Assembly (NCBI RefSeq): GCF_001427305.1
Contig: NZ_LMFZ01000012.1
Location: forward strand, 186,001-250,000
Direction: 5' to 3'
Length of the DNA: 64,000 nt
From: Duganella sp. Root1480D1
GTDB lineage: Bacteria > Pseudomonadota > Gammaproteobacteria > Burkholderiales > Burkholderiaceae_D
The notes under the pieces were generated by a model. The model saw only the letters and a list, made by a program, of their open reading frames with translations, did not search any database and was not told where the DNA came from. Positions within the stretch are counted from its first letter, which is position 1; the number at the start of each line of letters is the position of its first letter. Position numbers and translations under genes: made by a program. Shown in pieces: positions 56,616-64,000 of this stretch.

Positions 56616-58607
56616 TTAAGAGGTTTCTTTCAGTTGCTCAAGGATGGCCGGGTTTTCCAGGGTGGAGACGTCTTGGGTGATGGTCTCGCCTTTGGCCAAT
56701 ACGCGCAGCAGGCGGCGCATGATCTTGCCGGAGCGGGTCTTGGGCAGGTTGTCGCCGAAGCGGATCTCTTTTGGCTTGGCGATCGGGCCGATCTCCTTGC
56801 CTACCCAGTTGCGCAGCTCGGTGGCGATTTGCTTGGCTTCGTCGCCGGTTGGGCGGGCGCGCTTCAGCACCACGAAGGCGCAGATCGATTCGCCAGTGGT
56901 TTCATCGGGCTTGCCGACCACGGCGGCTTCGGCCACCAGAGGGTTGGCAACCAGCGCCGATTCGATCTCCATCGTGCCCATGCGGTGGCCGGATACGTTC
57001 AGCACGTCGTCGATGCGACCGGTAATGGTGAAGTAGCCCGTTTCCGAATTGCGGATTGCGCCGTCGCCTGCCAGGTAGTACTTGCCGCCCAACTCCTCTG
57101 GGAAGTAGCCGGCCTTGAAGCGGTCCGGATTGCCCCAGATGGTGCGGATCATCGATGGCCATGGGCGCTTGACGACCAGGATGCCGCCGCTGCCGTTCGG
57201 TACGTCGTGCCCTGCTTCGTCCACAATCGCGGCCATGATGCCTGGCAGCGGCAGGGTGCAAGAACCTGGAACCATCGGGGTGGCGCCTGGCAGTGGGGTG
57301 ATCATGTGGCCGCCGGTTTCGGTCTGCCAGAAGGTGTCGACGATCGGGCATTTCTCGCCGCCGACGTTCTTGTAGTACCACATCCAGGCTTCCGGATTGA
57401 TCGGCTCACCCACGGTGCCCAGCAGGCGCAGCGAGGAGATGTCGAAGTTCTTCGGATGCACTTTCGGATCGACGTCGGAGGCCTTGATCAGCGAACGGAT
57501 CGCGGTCGGTGCGGTGTAGAAGATGTTGACCTTGTGCTTGGCGATGGTTTCCCAGAAGCGGCCAGCGTGCGGGAAGGTCGGGATGCCTTCAAATACAACT
57601 TGGGTCGCGCCGACCGCGGTCGGGCCGTAAGCGATATAGGTGTGGCCGGTGACCCAGCCGATATCGGCGGTACACCAGTACACGTCTTCCGGCTTGATGT
57701 CGAACGACCACTTCATGGTCAGTGCGGCCCACAGCAGGTAGCCGCCGGTGGAGTGCTGAACGCCCTTCGGGGTGCCGGTCGAGCCGGAGGTGTACAGGAT
57801 GAACAACGGGTGCTCCGCTTCCACCCATTCAGGTTCGCAGGTGGCAGCCTGGCCTTCCACCAGGTCGTGCAGCCAGACGTCGCGGCCTTCGGTCCAGGCG
57901 ATATTGCCGCCGGTGCGCTTGTACACCACCACGTTCTTGATGGTGTCGCAGCCGCCCATTGCCAGGGCTTCGTCGACGATGGCTTTCAGCGGCAGTTGTT
58001 TGCCGCCGCGCAGTTGCTCGTCGCAGGTCAGCACGGCCACGGCGCCGGCGTCGATGATGCGCTCTTGCAGCGATTTGGCGGAGAAGCCACCGAACACCAC
58101 GGAGTGCGTTGCGCCGATGCGGGCGCAGGCCTGCATGGCAGCTACGCCTTCCACCGACATCGACATGTAAATCACGACGCGGTCGCCCTTCTTGATGCCG
58201 CGCGCCTTCAGGCCGTTGGCGATCTTGCAGGTCTTGTCGTGCAGTTGCTGGTAGCTGACGCGGGTCACCTGGCCGTCGTCGGCTTCGAAGATGATCGCGG
58301 TCTTGTCGCCCAGGCCGTTCTTGATATTGCGGTCCAGGCAGTTGTAGGAAACATTCAGCTTGCCGTCTTCGAACCATTTGTAGAACGGCGCATTGTCTTC
58401 ATTCAGCGTGCGGGTGAACGGCGTTTGCCATACCACGTGTTCGCGCGCCAGGCGCGCCCAGAAGCCTTCATAGTCGCGCTCAGCCTCGTCGCACAGCGCC
58501 TTGTAGGCGGCCATGCCGGATACGGCGGCCTTTTCCACGAACGCCGCTGGCGGCGCAAAAATGCGCGATTCGGTTGGTCCCTGTTGGTCTGCGCCCTGGT
58601 TGGTCAT
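56616..58607 (-). CDS. acs: Acetyl-CoA synthetase
   Basis: A 663-aa AMP-forming acetate-CoA ligase, which activates acetate for the TCA and glyoxylate cycles. The adenylation P-loop [15 protein letters not shown], the [12 protein letters not shown] and YYLAGDGAI segments, and the acetylated Lys region [11 protein letters not shown] near the end are all present. Length is normal. GGAGA lies 5-6 bases before the ATG. The window's island ends before it; this is core chromosome. Confidence 0.95.
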   Translation of the reverse strand: MTNQGADQQGPTESRIFAPPAAFVEKAAVSGMAAYKALCDEAERDYEGFWARLAREHVVWQTPFTRTLNEDNAPFYKWFEDGKLNVSYNCLDRNIKNGLGDKTAIIFEADDGQVTRVSYQQLHDKTCKIANGLKARGIKKGDRVVIYMSMSVEGVAAMQACARIGATHSVVFGGFSAKSLQERIIDAGAVAVLTCDEQLRGGKQLPLKAIVDEALAMGGCDTIKNVVVYKRTGGNIAWTEGRDVWLHDLVEGQAATCEPEWVEAEHPLFILYTSGSTGTPKGVQHSTGGYLLWAALTMKWSFDIKPEDVYWCTADIGWVTGHTYIAYGPTAVGATQVVFEGIPTFPHAGRFWETIAKHKVNIFYTAPTAIRSLIKASDVDPKVHPKNFDISSLRLLGTVGEPINPEAWMWYYKNVGGEKCPIVDTFWQTETGGHMITPLPGATPMVPGSCTLPLPGIMAAIVDEAGHDVPNGSGGILVVKRPWPSMIRTIWGNPDRFKAGYFPEELGGKYYLAGDGAIRNSETGYFTITGRIDDVLNVSGHRMGTMEIESALVANPLVAEAAVVGKPDETTGESICAFVVLKRARPTGDEAKQIATELRNWVGKEIGPIAKPKEIRFGDNLPKTRSGKIMRRLLRVLAKGETITQDVSTLENPAILEQLKETS

Positions 58608-58676
58608 GCTTGTCTCCGGTTAGTGATGGTTTGCTTGCAACAATAGAGCTTGTCGCTTACTGCGCCCTTACATGAT

Positions 58677-59816
58677 TCAAGGCGCTACTTTTGCCATTTT
58701 AATCACATCCTGCCCCTCTGGCATAGGCGGCGCGGGCAGCCAGCGGTCGACCAGCAATACCAGTTTGTGGCGCGTCCATCCGCCCAGTCGCTTCTCCAGC
58801 AGCCAGTGCGAAGCCGAGGCGAGCGGGATCGCCAGCAACAGCGCGAGGTAGACCTCATTCCAGCTTCGCGTATGCAGGTAGTGCTGGTCCAGCCAGCGGG
58901 TCAAGACCACTTGGCCAAGAAAATGCGTGAGGTACATCGAGTAGGAGACGTTACCTACCCATTGCAGCCAATGCGGCGTGCGCAGCGTGACCGTTTTACT
59001 GGCAACGGCCGTCGCCAGCAGCATCAGGGCCAAAGGCCAGCCCCACCCTGCCGGCCCGTGGAAGCCGCCCACGCCGGACCAGCCCCACCACAGCACAAAG
59101 CCCTCACTGCAAGCCACGGCCTGCCAGGCCAGCGCAGCATTGGGGAAGCGCACCTTGGGGTTCAGGTAAAGCAGCCCAGCCGCCATGCCGGCCACGAATT
59201 CCCAGATGATCGGGTTGGTCACCAGGTGCAGGTAGGCCGTGTCGAACATCAGGTACTGCCGCACGTCCAGCGTTGGACCGCCTGCCGTCATCGGCAGCAG
59301 GATCAGCGTCAGCGCCATCCAGCTCGCCAGCACCAGCCAGCGAAGCCGGCCCGCGAGCATGCTGGCGCCAAATACCAGGTAGAAGTACATTTCAAATGCC
59401 AGGGTCCACGCCAGCGGGAATACAAGGCCGAAGAACGGTGCATCCTGCGGAACCACCGGCCGGAAAGTCAGCGACTGGAACAGTGCCAGCAGGCGTTCGG
59501 GATCGTCGAAGAACCACAGGCCATCGCGCTTGATGAAGATCCAGGCCAGCGTCACCACCACGTAGGCTGGCCAGATGCGCGCAAAACGCTTGGCCGCGAA
59601 CAGCGCCGCTTCGCGCGGGCCGCTGGCGTTCCGGGTGGTGTAGACCATGATAAAGCCGCTGACCAGGAAAAACAGGTCGACGCCCATGGCGCCCGGCAGG
59701 AACAGCGCGCTGGCCAGGCCTTCATTCGGCGTGCCATCCAGGAAAAACCGGCCATGTGTCAGGACCACCAGCAGCACGGCGATCCCGCGCAGCCCCTGCA
59801 CCCAATCGAGCTTCAT
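58677..59816 (-). CDS. Acyltransferase 3 family membrane protein
   Basis: A 379-aa protein with about ten transmembrane helices (acyltransferase 3, PF01757), which transfers acyl groups to cell-surface sugars such as O-antigen. LRGIAVLLVVLTHGRFF near the N-terminus holds the conserved Arg and His, and VDLFFLVSGFIM follows. I begin at MKLDWVQG; the frame is open 10 codons further up. Divergent from the UPF0114 gene. Probably a single-gene unit. Confidence 0.87.
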   Translation of the reverse strand: MKLDWVQGLRGIAVLLVVLTHGRFFLDGTPNEGLASALFLPGAMGVDLFFLVSGFIMVYTTRNASGPREAALFAAKRFARIWPAYVVVTLAWIFIKRDGLWFFDDPERLLALFQSLTFRPVVPQDAPFFGLVFPLAWTLAFEMYFYLVFGASMLAGRLRWLVLASWMALTLILLPMTAGGPTLDVRQYLMFDTAYLHLVTNPIIWEFVAGMAAGLLYLNPKVRFPNAALAWQAVACSEGFVLWWGWSGVGGFHGPAGWGWPLALMLLATAVASKTVTLRTPHWLQWVGNVSYSMYLTHFLGQVVLTRWLDQHYLHTRSWNEVYLALLLAIPLASASHWLLEKRLGGWTRHKLVLLVDRWLPAPPMPEGQDVIKMAKVAP

Positions 59817-59930
59817 AATCTTCAGGCAAATTAGACAAAACGGCAATGTAGCACAGCCGCCCCGCTACCGCGCCGCCGTTGCGAGTGTAGAATATCGGCT
59901 GTTTTTCCAACGCTCCTCCAATATCCGCAG

Positions 59931-60539
59931 ATGACCGAACCTCAGAACAACAACGGCAAACGCCTTAGCCCTATCCCCGCCTTCATCTTCATGTCCCGCT
60001 GGCTGCAGCTTCCGCTGTACCTGGGCCTGATCCTGGCGCAGTGCGTCTATGTGTTCCACTTCTGGGTCGAACTGAAGGACCTGATCGGCGCCGTGTTCGG
60101 CGACGCGCATTCGCTCGAGCACATTATCAGCGTGACGTTCCACGGCTCCGCCACGGCGCCGACCAAACTCACCGAGACCGTCATCATGCTGGTGGTGCTG
60201 GGCCTGATCGACGTGGTCATGATTTCCAACCTGCTGATCATGGTGATCGTGGGCGGCTACGAAACCTTCGTCTCGCGCATGCACCTGGAAGGCCATCCAG
60301 ACCAGCCGGAATGGCTGTCGCACGTGAACGCCTCGGTGCTGAAGACCAAGCTGGCGATGGCGATCATCGGCATCTCTTCGATCCACCTGCTGAAGACCTT
60401 TATCAACGCGAAGGACTATGAGCCACAAGTCCTGATCGCGCAGACCGTCATCCACGTCGTATTCCTGCTGTCCGCAATGGCGATTGCGTACACCGATCGC
60501 ATCACCACCCTGACGCACAACGATTCCAAGCACCACTAA
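59931..60539 (+). CDS. yqhA: UPF0114 (YqhA-type) inner-membrane protein
   Basis: A 202-aa UPF0114/TIGR00645-family membrane protein with about four hydrophobic segments (for example LPLYLGLILAQCVYVFHFWV and IMLVVLGLIDVVMISNLLIM). Function not established. It is followed after 18 bp by fumA on the same strand and is probably co-transcribed with it. Confidence 0.88.
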   Translation: MTEPQNNNGKRLSPIPAFIFMSRWLQLPLYLGLILAQCVYVFHFWVELKDLIGAVFGDAHSLEHIISVTFHGSATAPTKLTETVIMLVVLGLIDVVMISNLLIMVIVGGYETFVSRMHLEGHPDQPEWLSHVNASVLKTKLAMAIIGISSIHLLKTFINAKDYEPQVLIAQTVIHVVFLLSAMAIAYTDRITTLTHNDSKHH

Positions 60540-60557
60540 TTAGCCAACGAGCCAATC

Positions 60558-62084
60558 ATGACCATCATCAAGCAAGACGACCTGATCGAATCTGTTGCCG
60601 CCGCGCTGCAGTACATCAGCTACTACCACCCTGCCGACTACATCCAGCACCTGGCACGCGCTTATGAAGCCGAGCAAAGCCCGGCCGCCAAAGATGCGAT
60701 CGCCCAGATCCTGACCAACTCCCGCATGTGCGCGGAAGGCAAGCGTCCGATCTGCCAGGACACCGGCATGGTGAACGTCTTCCTGAAGATCGGCATGGGC
60801 GTGCGCTTTGAAGGCTTCAAAGGCACCGTGACCGACGCCGTCAACGAAGGCGTGCGCCGCGCGTACAACTTCGCCGACAACAAGCTGCGCGCCTCCATCG
60901 TGGCCGACCCGCACTTCGAGCGCAAGAACACCAAGGACAACACCCCGGCCGTGGTCCACATGGAACTGGTGGAAGGCAATACCGTGGAAGTAGCCGTTGC
61001 AGCCAAAGGCGGCGGCTCCGAGAACAAGACCAAGTTCGTCATGCTGAACCCTTCCGACTCGCTGGTGGACTGGGTGCTGAAGACCGTGCCGCTGATGGGC
61101 GCCGGCTGGTGCCCGCCTGGCATGCTGGGCATCGGTATCGGCGGCTCCGCCGAGAAAGCCATGCTGCTGGCCAAAGAGTCGCTGATGGAAGACATCGACA
61201 TGTTCGAGCTGAAAAAGCGCGGCCCGCAGAACAAGCTGGAAGAACTGCGTATCGAACTGTGCGACAAGATCAATGCCCTGGGCATCGGCGCGCAAGGCTT
61301 GGGCGGCCTGACCACCGTGCTGGACGTGAAGATCAATATGTATCCGACCCACGCTGCCTCCAAGCCAGTCGCCATGATCCCGAATTGCGCGGCCACCCGC
61401 CACGCCCACTTCGTCCTGGATGGTTCCGGCCCGGCCTACATCGAGCCGCCGAAGCTGTCCGACTGGCCTGATGTCACCTGGGCTGCCGACACCGAAAAAT
61501 CCAAGCGCGTCGACCTGAACACCCTGACCAAGGAAGAAGTGGCCTCCTGGAAGCCGGGCCAGACCCTGCTCCTGAACGGCAAGATGCTGACCGGCCGCGA
61601 TGCTGCCCACAAGCGCATCCAGGACATGCTGGCCAAGGGCGAGCAGCTGCCGGTGGACTTCACCAACCGCGTGATCTACTACGTCGGCCCGGTTGATCCG
61701 GTGGGCGAAGAGGTCGTTGGCCCAGCCGGCCCGACCACCGCAACCCGCATGGACAAGTTCACCGACATGATGCTGGAAAAAACCGGCCTGATCTCCATGG
61801 TCGGCAAGGCTGAACGCGGCCCGACCGCGATCGAATCGATCCAGAAGCACAAATCGGCTTACCTGATGGCGGTTGGCGGCGCTGCTTACCTGGTGTCGAA
61901 GGCGATCAAGGGCGCCAAGGTGGTCGGCTTCGAAGACCTGGGCATGGAAGCGATCTATGAATTCGATGTGGTCGACATGCCTGTCACCGTAGCCGTCGAT
62001 TCCACCGGTACTTCCGTCCATAACACCGGCCCGAAAGAGTGGCAGGTGAAGATCGAGTCCCTGAAAGCGGCACAGCCAGCATAA
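60558..62084 (+). CDS. fumA: Class I fumarate hydratase
   Basis: A 508-aa iron-sulfur (class I) fumarase, which hydrates fumarate to L-malate in the TCA cycle. Features include PICQDTGMVNVFLKIGMG, KGGGSENKTKF, GIGIGGSAEKAM and the Cys ligands of the [4Fe-4S] cluster (GAGWCPPGMLG, IPNCAATRH). The N- and C-terminal halves are fused, as in FumA/FumB. The stop is directly followed by the murI ATG, with no gap, indicating coupled translation. Confidence 0.94.
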   Translation: MTIIKQDDLIESVAAALQYISYYHPADYIQHLARAYEAEQSPAAKDAIAQILTNSRMCAEGKRPICQDTGMVNVFLKIGMGVRFEGFKGTVTDAVNEGVRRAYNFADNKLRASIVADPHFERKNTKDNTPAVVHMELVEGNTVEVAVAAKGGGSENKTKFVMLNPSDSLVDWVLKTVPLMGAGWCPPGMLGIGIGGSAEKAMLLAKESLMEDIDMFELKKRGPQNKLEELRIELCDKINALGIGAQGLGGLTTVLDVKINMYPTHAASKPVAMIPNCAATRHAHFVLDGSGPAYIEPPKLSDWPDVTWAADTEKSKRVDLNTLTKEEVASWKPGQTLLLNGKMLTGRDAAHKRIQDMLAKGEQLPVDFTNRVIYYVGPVDPVGEEVVGPAGPTTATRMDKFTDMMLEKTGLISMVGKAERGPTAIESIQKHKSAYLMAVGGAAYLVSKAIKGAKVVGFEDLGMEAIYEFDVVDMPVTVAVDSTGTSVHNTGPKEWQVKIESLKAAQPA

Positions 62085-62921
62085 ATGGTCCATCCAGTTC
62101 CCTCCTCCGCCGACGCACCGATCGGCGTCTTTGATTCCGGCGTCGGAGGGCTCTCCGTGCTGCGCCATATCCATGCGCAGTTGCCGCACGAGCACGTGAT
62201 GTACTTCGCCGATTCCGCCTTTACGCCCTACGGTGCAAAGACGAACGAATGGCTGGTACAGCGTGCCATCGCGGTGACGGCCTTCCTGCTCGAAAAAGGC
62301 GCGAAGGCGCTGGTGGTGGCCTGCAACACCGCCACGGTGGCGGCCATCAAGGCAGTGCGCGCGGCCTACCCTGCCCTGCCGGTGGTTGGCGTGGAACCGG
62401 GCCTGAAACCCGGCGCCGCTGCCACCCGCAACGGCACGGTCGCCGTCCTGGCAACGGCGAGCACACTGCGCGGCGAGAAGTTCCTGGCGCTGCGCGAGCA
62501 GATTTCCAGCACCAGCGGCACGCGCTTCCTGCTGCAGCCATGCGTCGGCCTGATGGAACGCATCGAACAGGGCGACCTGACCGGCAAAGAAACCGCAGCC
62601 ATGCTGAAGGGCTATGTGGAGCCGCTGCTGGACCAGGGCGCCGATACCCTGGTTCTCGGCTGCACGCACTATCCATTCGTGCAGGACGCCATCGCGCAGC
62701 TTGTTGCAGCACGCGGCGATGCCACTGCCGTTACCCTGATCGACACCGGCGACGCCGTGGCGCGCCAACTGGCACGCCTGCTGGAAGGCGCCGCCCTGCT
62801 GCGCCCGGGCGGCACCCCGGCCCACCTGCACGGCTACACCAGCGGCAGCGCGGCAGCCTTGCAACAGCAGTTTGCCAACCTGCTTGGCCTGCACCCCAAG
62901 GTCGAATCCGTAGTGGTTTGA
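62085..62921 (+). CDS. murI: Glutamate racemase
   Basis: A 278-aa glutamate racemase making D-glutamate for peptidoglycan. The two catalytic Cys are in VVACNTATVAAI and LVLGCTHYPF, and the N-terminal IGVFDSGVGGLSV is the family signature. The ATG follows the fumA stop directly. The tRNA-His promoter begins 8 bp after its end. Confidence 0.95.
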   Translation: MVHPVPSSADAPIGVFDSGVGGLSVLRHIHAQLPHEHVMYFADSAFTPYGAKTNEWLVQRAIAVTAFLLEKGAKALVVACNTATVAAIKAVRAAYPALPVVGVEPGLKPGAAATRNGTVAVLATASTLRGEKFLALREQISSTSGTRFLLQPCVGLMERIEQGDLTGKETAAMLKGYVEPLLDQGADTLVLGCTHYPFVQDAIAQLVAARGDATAVTLIDTGDAVARQLARLLEGAALLRPGGTPAHLHGYTSGSAAALQQQFANLLGLHPKVESVVV

Positions 62922-62928
62922 AATATAT

Positions 62929-62957
62929 TTGCCAGTTCCGGCACAAGCCTATATAAT
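62929..62957 (+). promoter_or_regulatory. Promoter of tRNA-His
   Basis: TTGCCA (62929-62934), 17 bp, then TATAAT (62952-62957): a near-consensus sigma-70 promoter about 43 bp upstream of the tRNA-His 5' end. Confidence 0.78.
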
Positions 62958-62999
62958 CTCGGCTCTGTCGCGCTACGGGGCGATAGAAAGCAGTCAGTG

Positions 63000-63075
63000 G
63001 TGGCTGTAGCTCAGTTGGTAGAGTCCAGGATTGTGATTCCTGTTGTCGTGGGTTCGAGCCCCATCAGCCACCCCA
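63000..63075 (+). tRNA. tRNA-His (GTG anticodon)
   Basis: A 76-nt tRNA with acceptor stem GTGGCTG/CAGCCAC, the extra 5' G pairing with a C discriminator typical of tRNA-His, anticodon loop TTGTGAT (anticodon GTG), and encoded CCA. It is directly followed by an integrase gene, so its 3' end is probably an attachment site. Confidence 0.94.
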
Positions 63076-63096
63076 AAGAATACCGCTAGTGCGCGC

Positions 63097-63130
63097 AAGG
63101 CCTTGATTTCTATAGGAATCAAGGCCTTTT
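63097..63130 (+). terminator. Terminator downstream of tRNA-His
   Basis: A perfect 12-bp stem AAGGCCTTGATT/AATCAAGGCCTT with an 8-bp loop, followed by TTTT. It ends the tRNA-His transcript and insulates the integrase gene behind it. Confidence 0.82.
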
Positions 63131-63190
63131 GCGTAAAAGGCTAAACGGAGTTGATACACGGTCTGTCACACAACCAACGTGGAGCAGACT

Positions 63191-64000
63191 ATGAAAGCAA
63201 TCTCTGAAGGTATTTACCAACGCGGCAAAAACGGCACGAAGTATGTGCGTCGCCGCATCCCAGCCGACATTCGCGCGGCCTACCCTGCCTGCCAAGAACA
63301 CATCGTCCGGAGCCTCGGCACTGCCGACCTGCGCGACGCCAAAGAGCTGGCGCGTGCTGAACTTGCACGTATCGACACCGAGTTCCGGCAGAAGCGTCAA
63401 GAGCTCGACCTGAGCCGAGTTTCGTTGAACCCGAAGCGCATTGCCCGGCTTGATAATGAGCAGCTCGAGAGCGTTGCCCGCTTCTGGGTCCACCGGGTCT
63501 TGCTGAACGATGACCGTATTCGCCAGGATGGTCTGGATGATACAAAATTCGATGAGCTCGGCGAGAAGCTAGCAAGCCAACGTACCGAGCTCGGCCGAGT
63601 GCTCGCCCAGGGGAAGAGCATGAGCGTGTATCCAGCGCTGCACGGCTTCCTACGTCTGTGCGGCTTGGACTTCGCGCCCGAAAAAGACGAGGCGAAGCGT
63701 GCCTCTTACACCTTCCTGCGTTCGGTGATTGAGTCGCTGGACTACCAGCTCGCGCGGCAACGGGGGGAGCTGGTGGACACCGACAAGGTGGCCCCAGCAA
63801 CGACTCATCCGCTGTACGTCGTAGCGCCTGAGCGCGCTCCCGAAAACCCGGAGATGCCAACTTGGGCGAAAGTATTCGAGACCTGGCGCGATTATGTTAA
63901 GAACCGCCGGTCCACCACCACCATTGCCTCCCAAACTCCTTGGCGCGACCTGGAGCGGTTTGCTGCAACACGCGGCACGCGTATGCCAGCCGAAGTTACT
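63191..64000 (+). CDS. Phage-type tyrosine integrase, cut by window end
   Basis: 270 codons open to the window end. The N-terminus (IYQRGKNGTKYVRRRIPADI, then HIVRSLGTADLRDAKELARAEL) resembles DUF6538 of phage-type integrases, and the central part near 63850 (WAKVFETWRDYVKNRRSTTT) begins the core-binding region. The catalytic domain lies outside the window. GGAG lies 7 bases before the ATG. Its place behind tRNA-His suggests a second genomic island to the right. Confidence 0.85.
   Translation, partial: MKAISEGIYQRGKNGTKYVRRRIPADIRAAYPACQEHIVRSLGTADLRDAKELARAELARIDTEFRQKRQELDLSRVSLNPKRIARLDNEQLESVARFWVHRVLLNDDRIRQDGLDDTKFDELGEKLASQRTELGRVLAQGKSMSVYPALHGFLRLCGLDFAPEKDEAKRASYTFLRSVIESLDYQLARQRGELVDTDKVAPATTHPLYVVAPERAPENPEMPTWAKVFETWRDYVKNRRSTTTIASQTPWRDLERFAATRGTRMPAEVT

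Noticed and set aside
56634..58646. 670-codon plus-strand frame
   Set aside because: Antisense to acs, which is a clear full-length gene. Its composition is that of a mirror frame (rich in His, Val, Asp and Ala runs).
60540..62894. 784-codon minus-strand frame
   Set aside because: Antisense to both fumA and murI, spanning their junction. No ribosome site or family match.

Overview
The window looks like a chromosomal segment of a high-GC betaproteobacterium, most likely Oxalobacteraceae (Massilia/Duganella-like). The evidence is the gene content and order (acs, acyltransferase, UPF0114 protein, fumA, murI, tRNA-His), the codon use of the housekeeping genes, and a carbohydrate locus with a TonB-dependent receiver typical of such soil and plant bacteria. 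This placement comes from recognition, not from a search.

Region 1 (1-16.7 kb) is a carbohydrate-utilisation locus. The plus strand carries a GH2 beta-galactosidase (cut by the window start), a Tat-exported GH35 beta-galactosidase, a De Ley-Doudoroff galactonate set (dgoD, dgoK, dgoA and an SMP-30 lactonase) and a LysR regulator. The converging minus-strand operon encodes a BNR_4 propeller protein, a large TonB-dependent receptor, a GH105 unsaturated uronyl hydrolase lipoprotein and a DUF2264 protein. Together they suggest uptake and stepwise breakdown of a galactose- and uronate/rhamnose-containing plant glycan.

Region 2 (16.8-28 kb) is mixed chromosome: a WYL regulator, a small FtsK-gamma-like protein facing a 5'-nucleotidase across a striking 24-bp-periodic operator array, TruC, a degenerate EAL protein convergent with a five-PAS hybrid kinase whose receiver lacks its phospho-acceptor Asp, a serine protease, a 2OG-oxygenase-like protein, a MarR/VOC pair, a DCC thioredoxin-like protein and a methyltransferase.

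Region 3 (28-39.7 kb) is accessory DNA: a decayed hipBA locus, small regulators, then an orphan type VI secretion cargo module (vgrG, tle3 lipase, tla3 adaptor, PAAR, and a second tla3 copy cut by an IS3-family remnant). No lipase immunity gene is recognisable.

Region 4 (39.8-56.4 kb) is an AT-richer genomic island at the 3' end of tRNA-Ser(GGA). It holds a 1392-aa P-loop (STAND-like) NTPase with a C-terminal PD-(D/E)XK-like nuclease motif, a satellite-like replication module (HTH, hypothetical, P4-type primase-helicase, octamer iterons, a 44-aa small ORF and a coiled-coil protein), an XRE regulator with a QxK-motif nuclease candidate, and then a separate 5-kb mobilisable element (MobV relaxase, AlpA, P4-type integrase). 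A 22/24 match to the tRNA-Ser 3' end at 51.36 kb marks an internal junction, so the island looks like two elements stacked in tandem. The two nuclease-motif proteins are the best candidates for undescribed defence functions.

Region 5 (56.4-64 kb) returns to core genes: tRNA-Ser, acs, an acyltransferase, a UPF0114 protein, fumA, murI and tRNA-His. A second tRNA-targeting integrase begins at 63.19 kb and runs off the window, so another island probably lies to the right.
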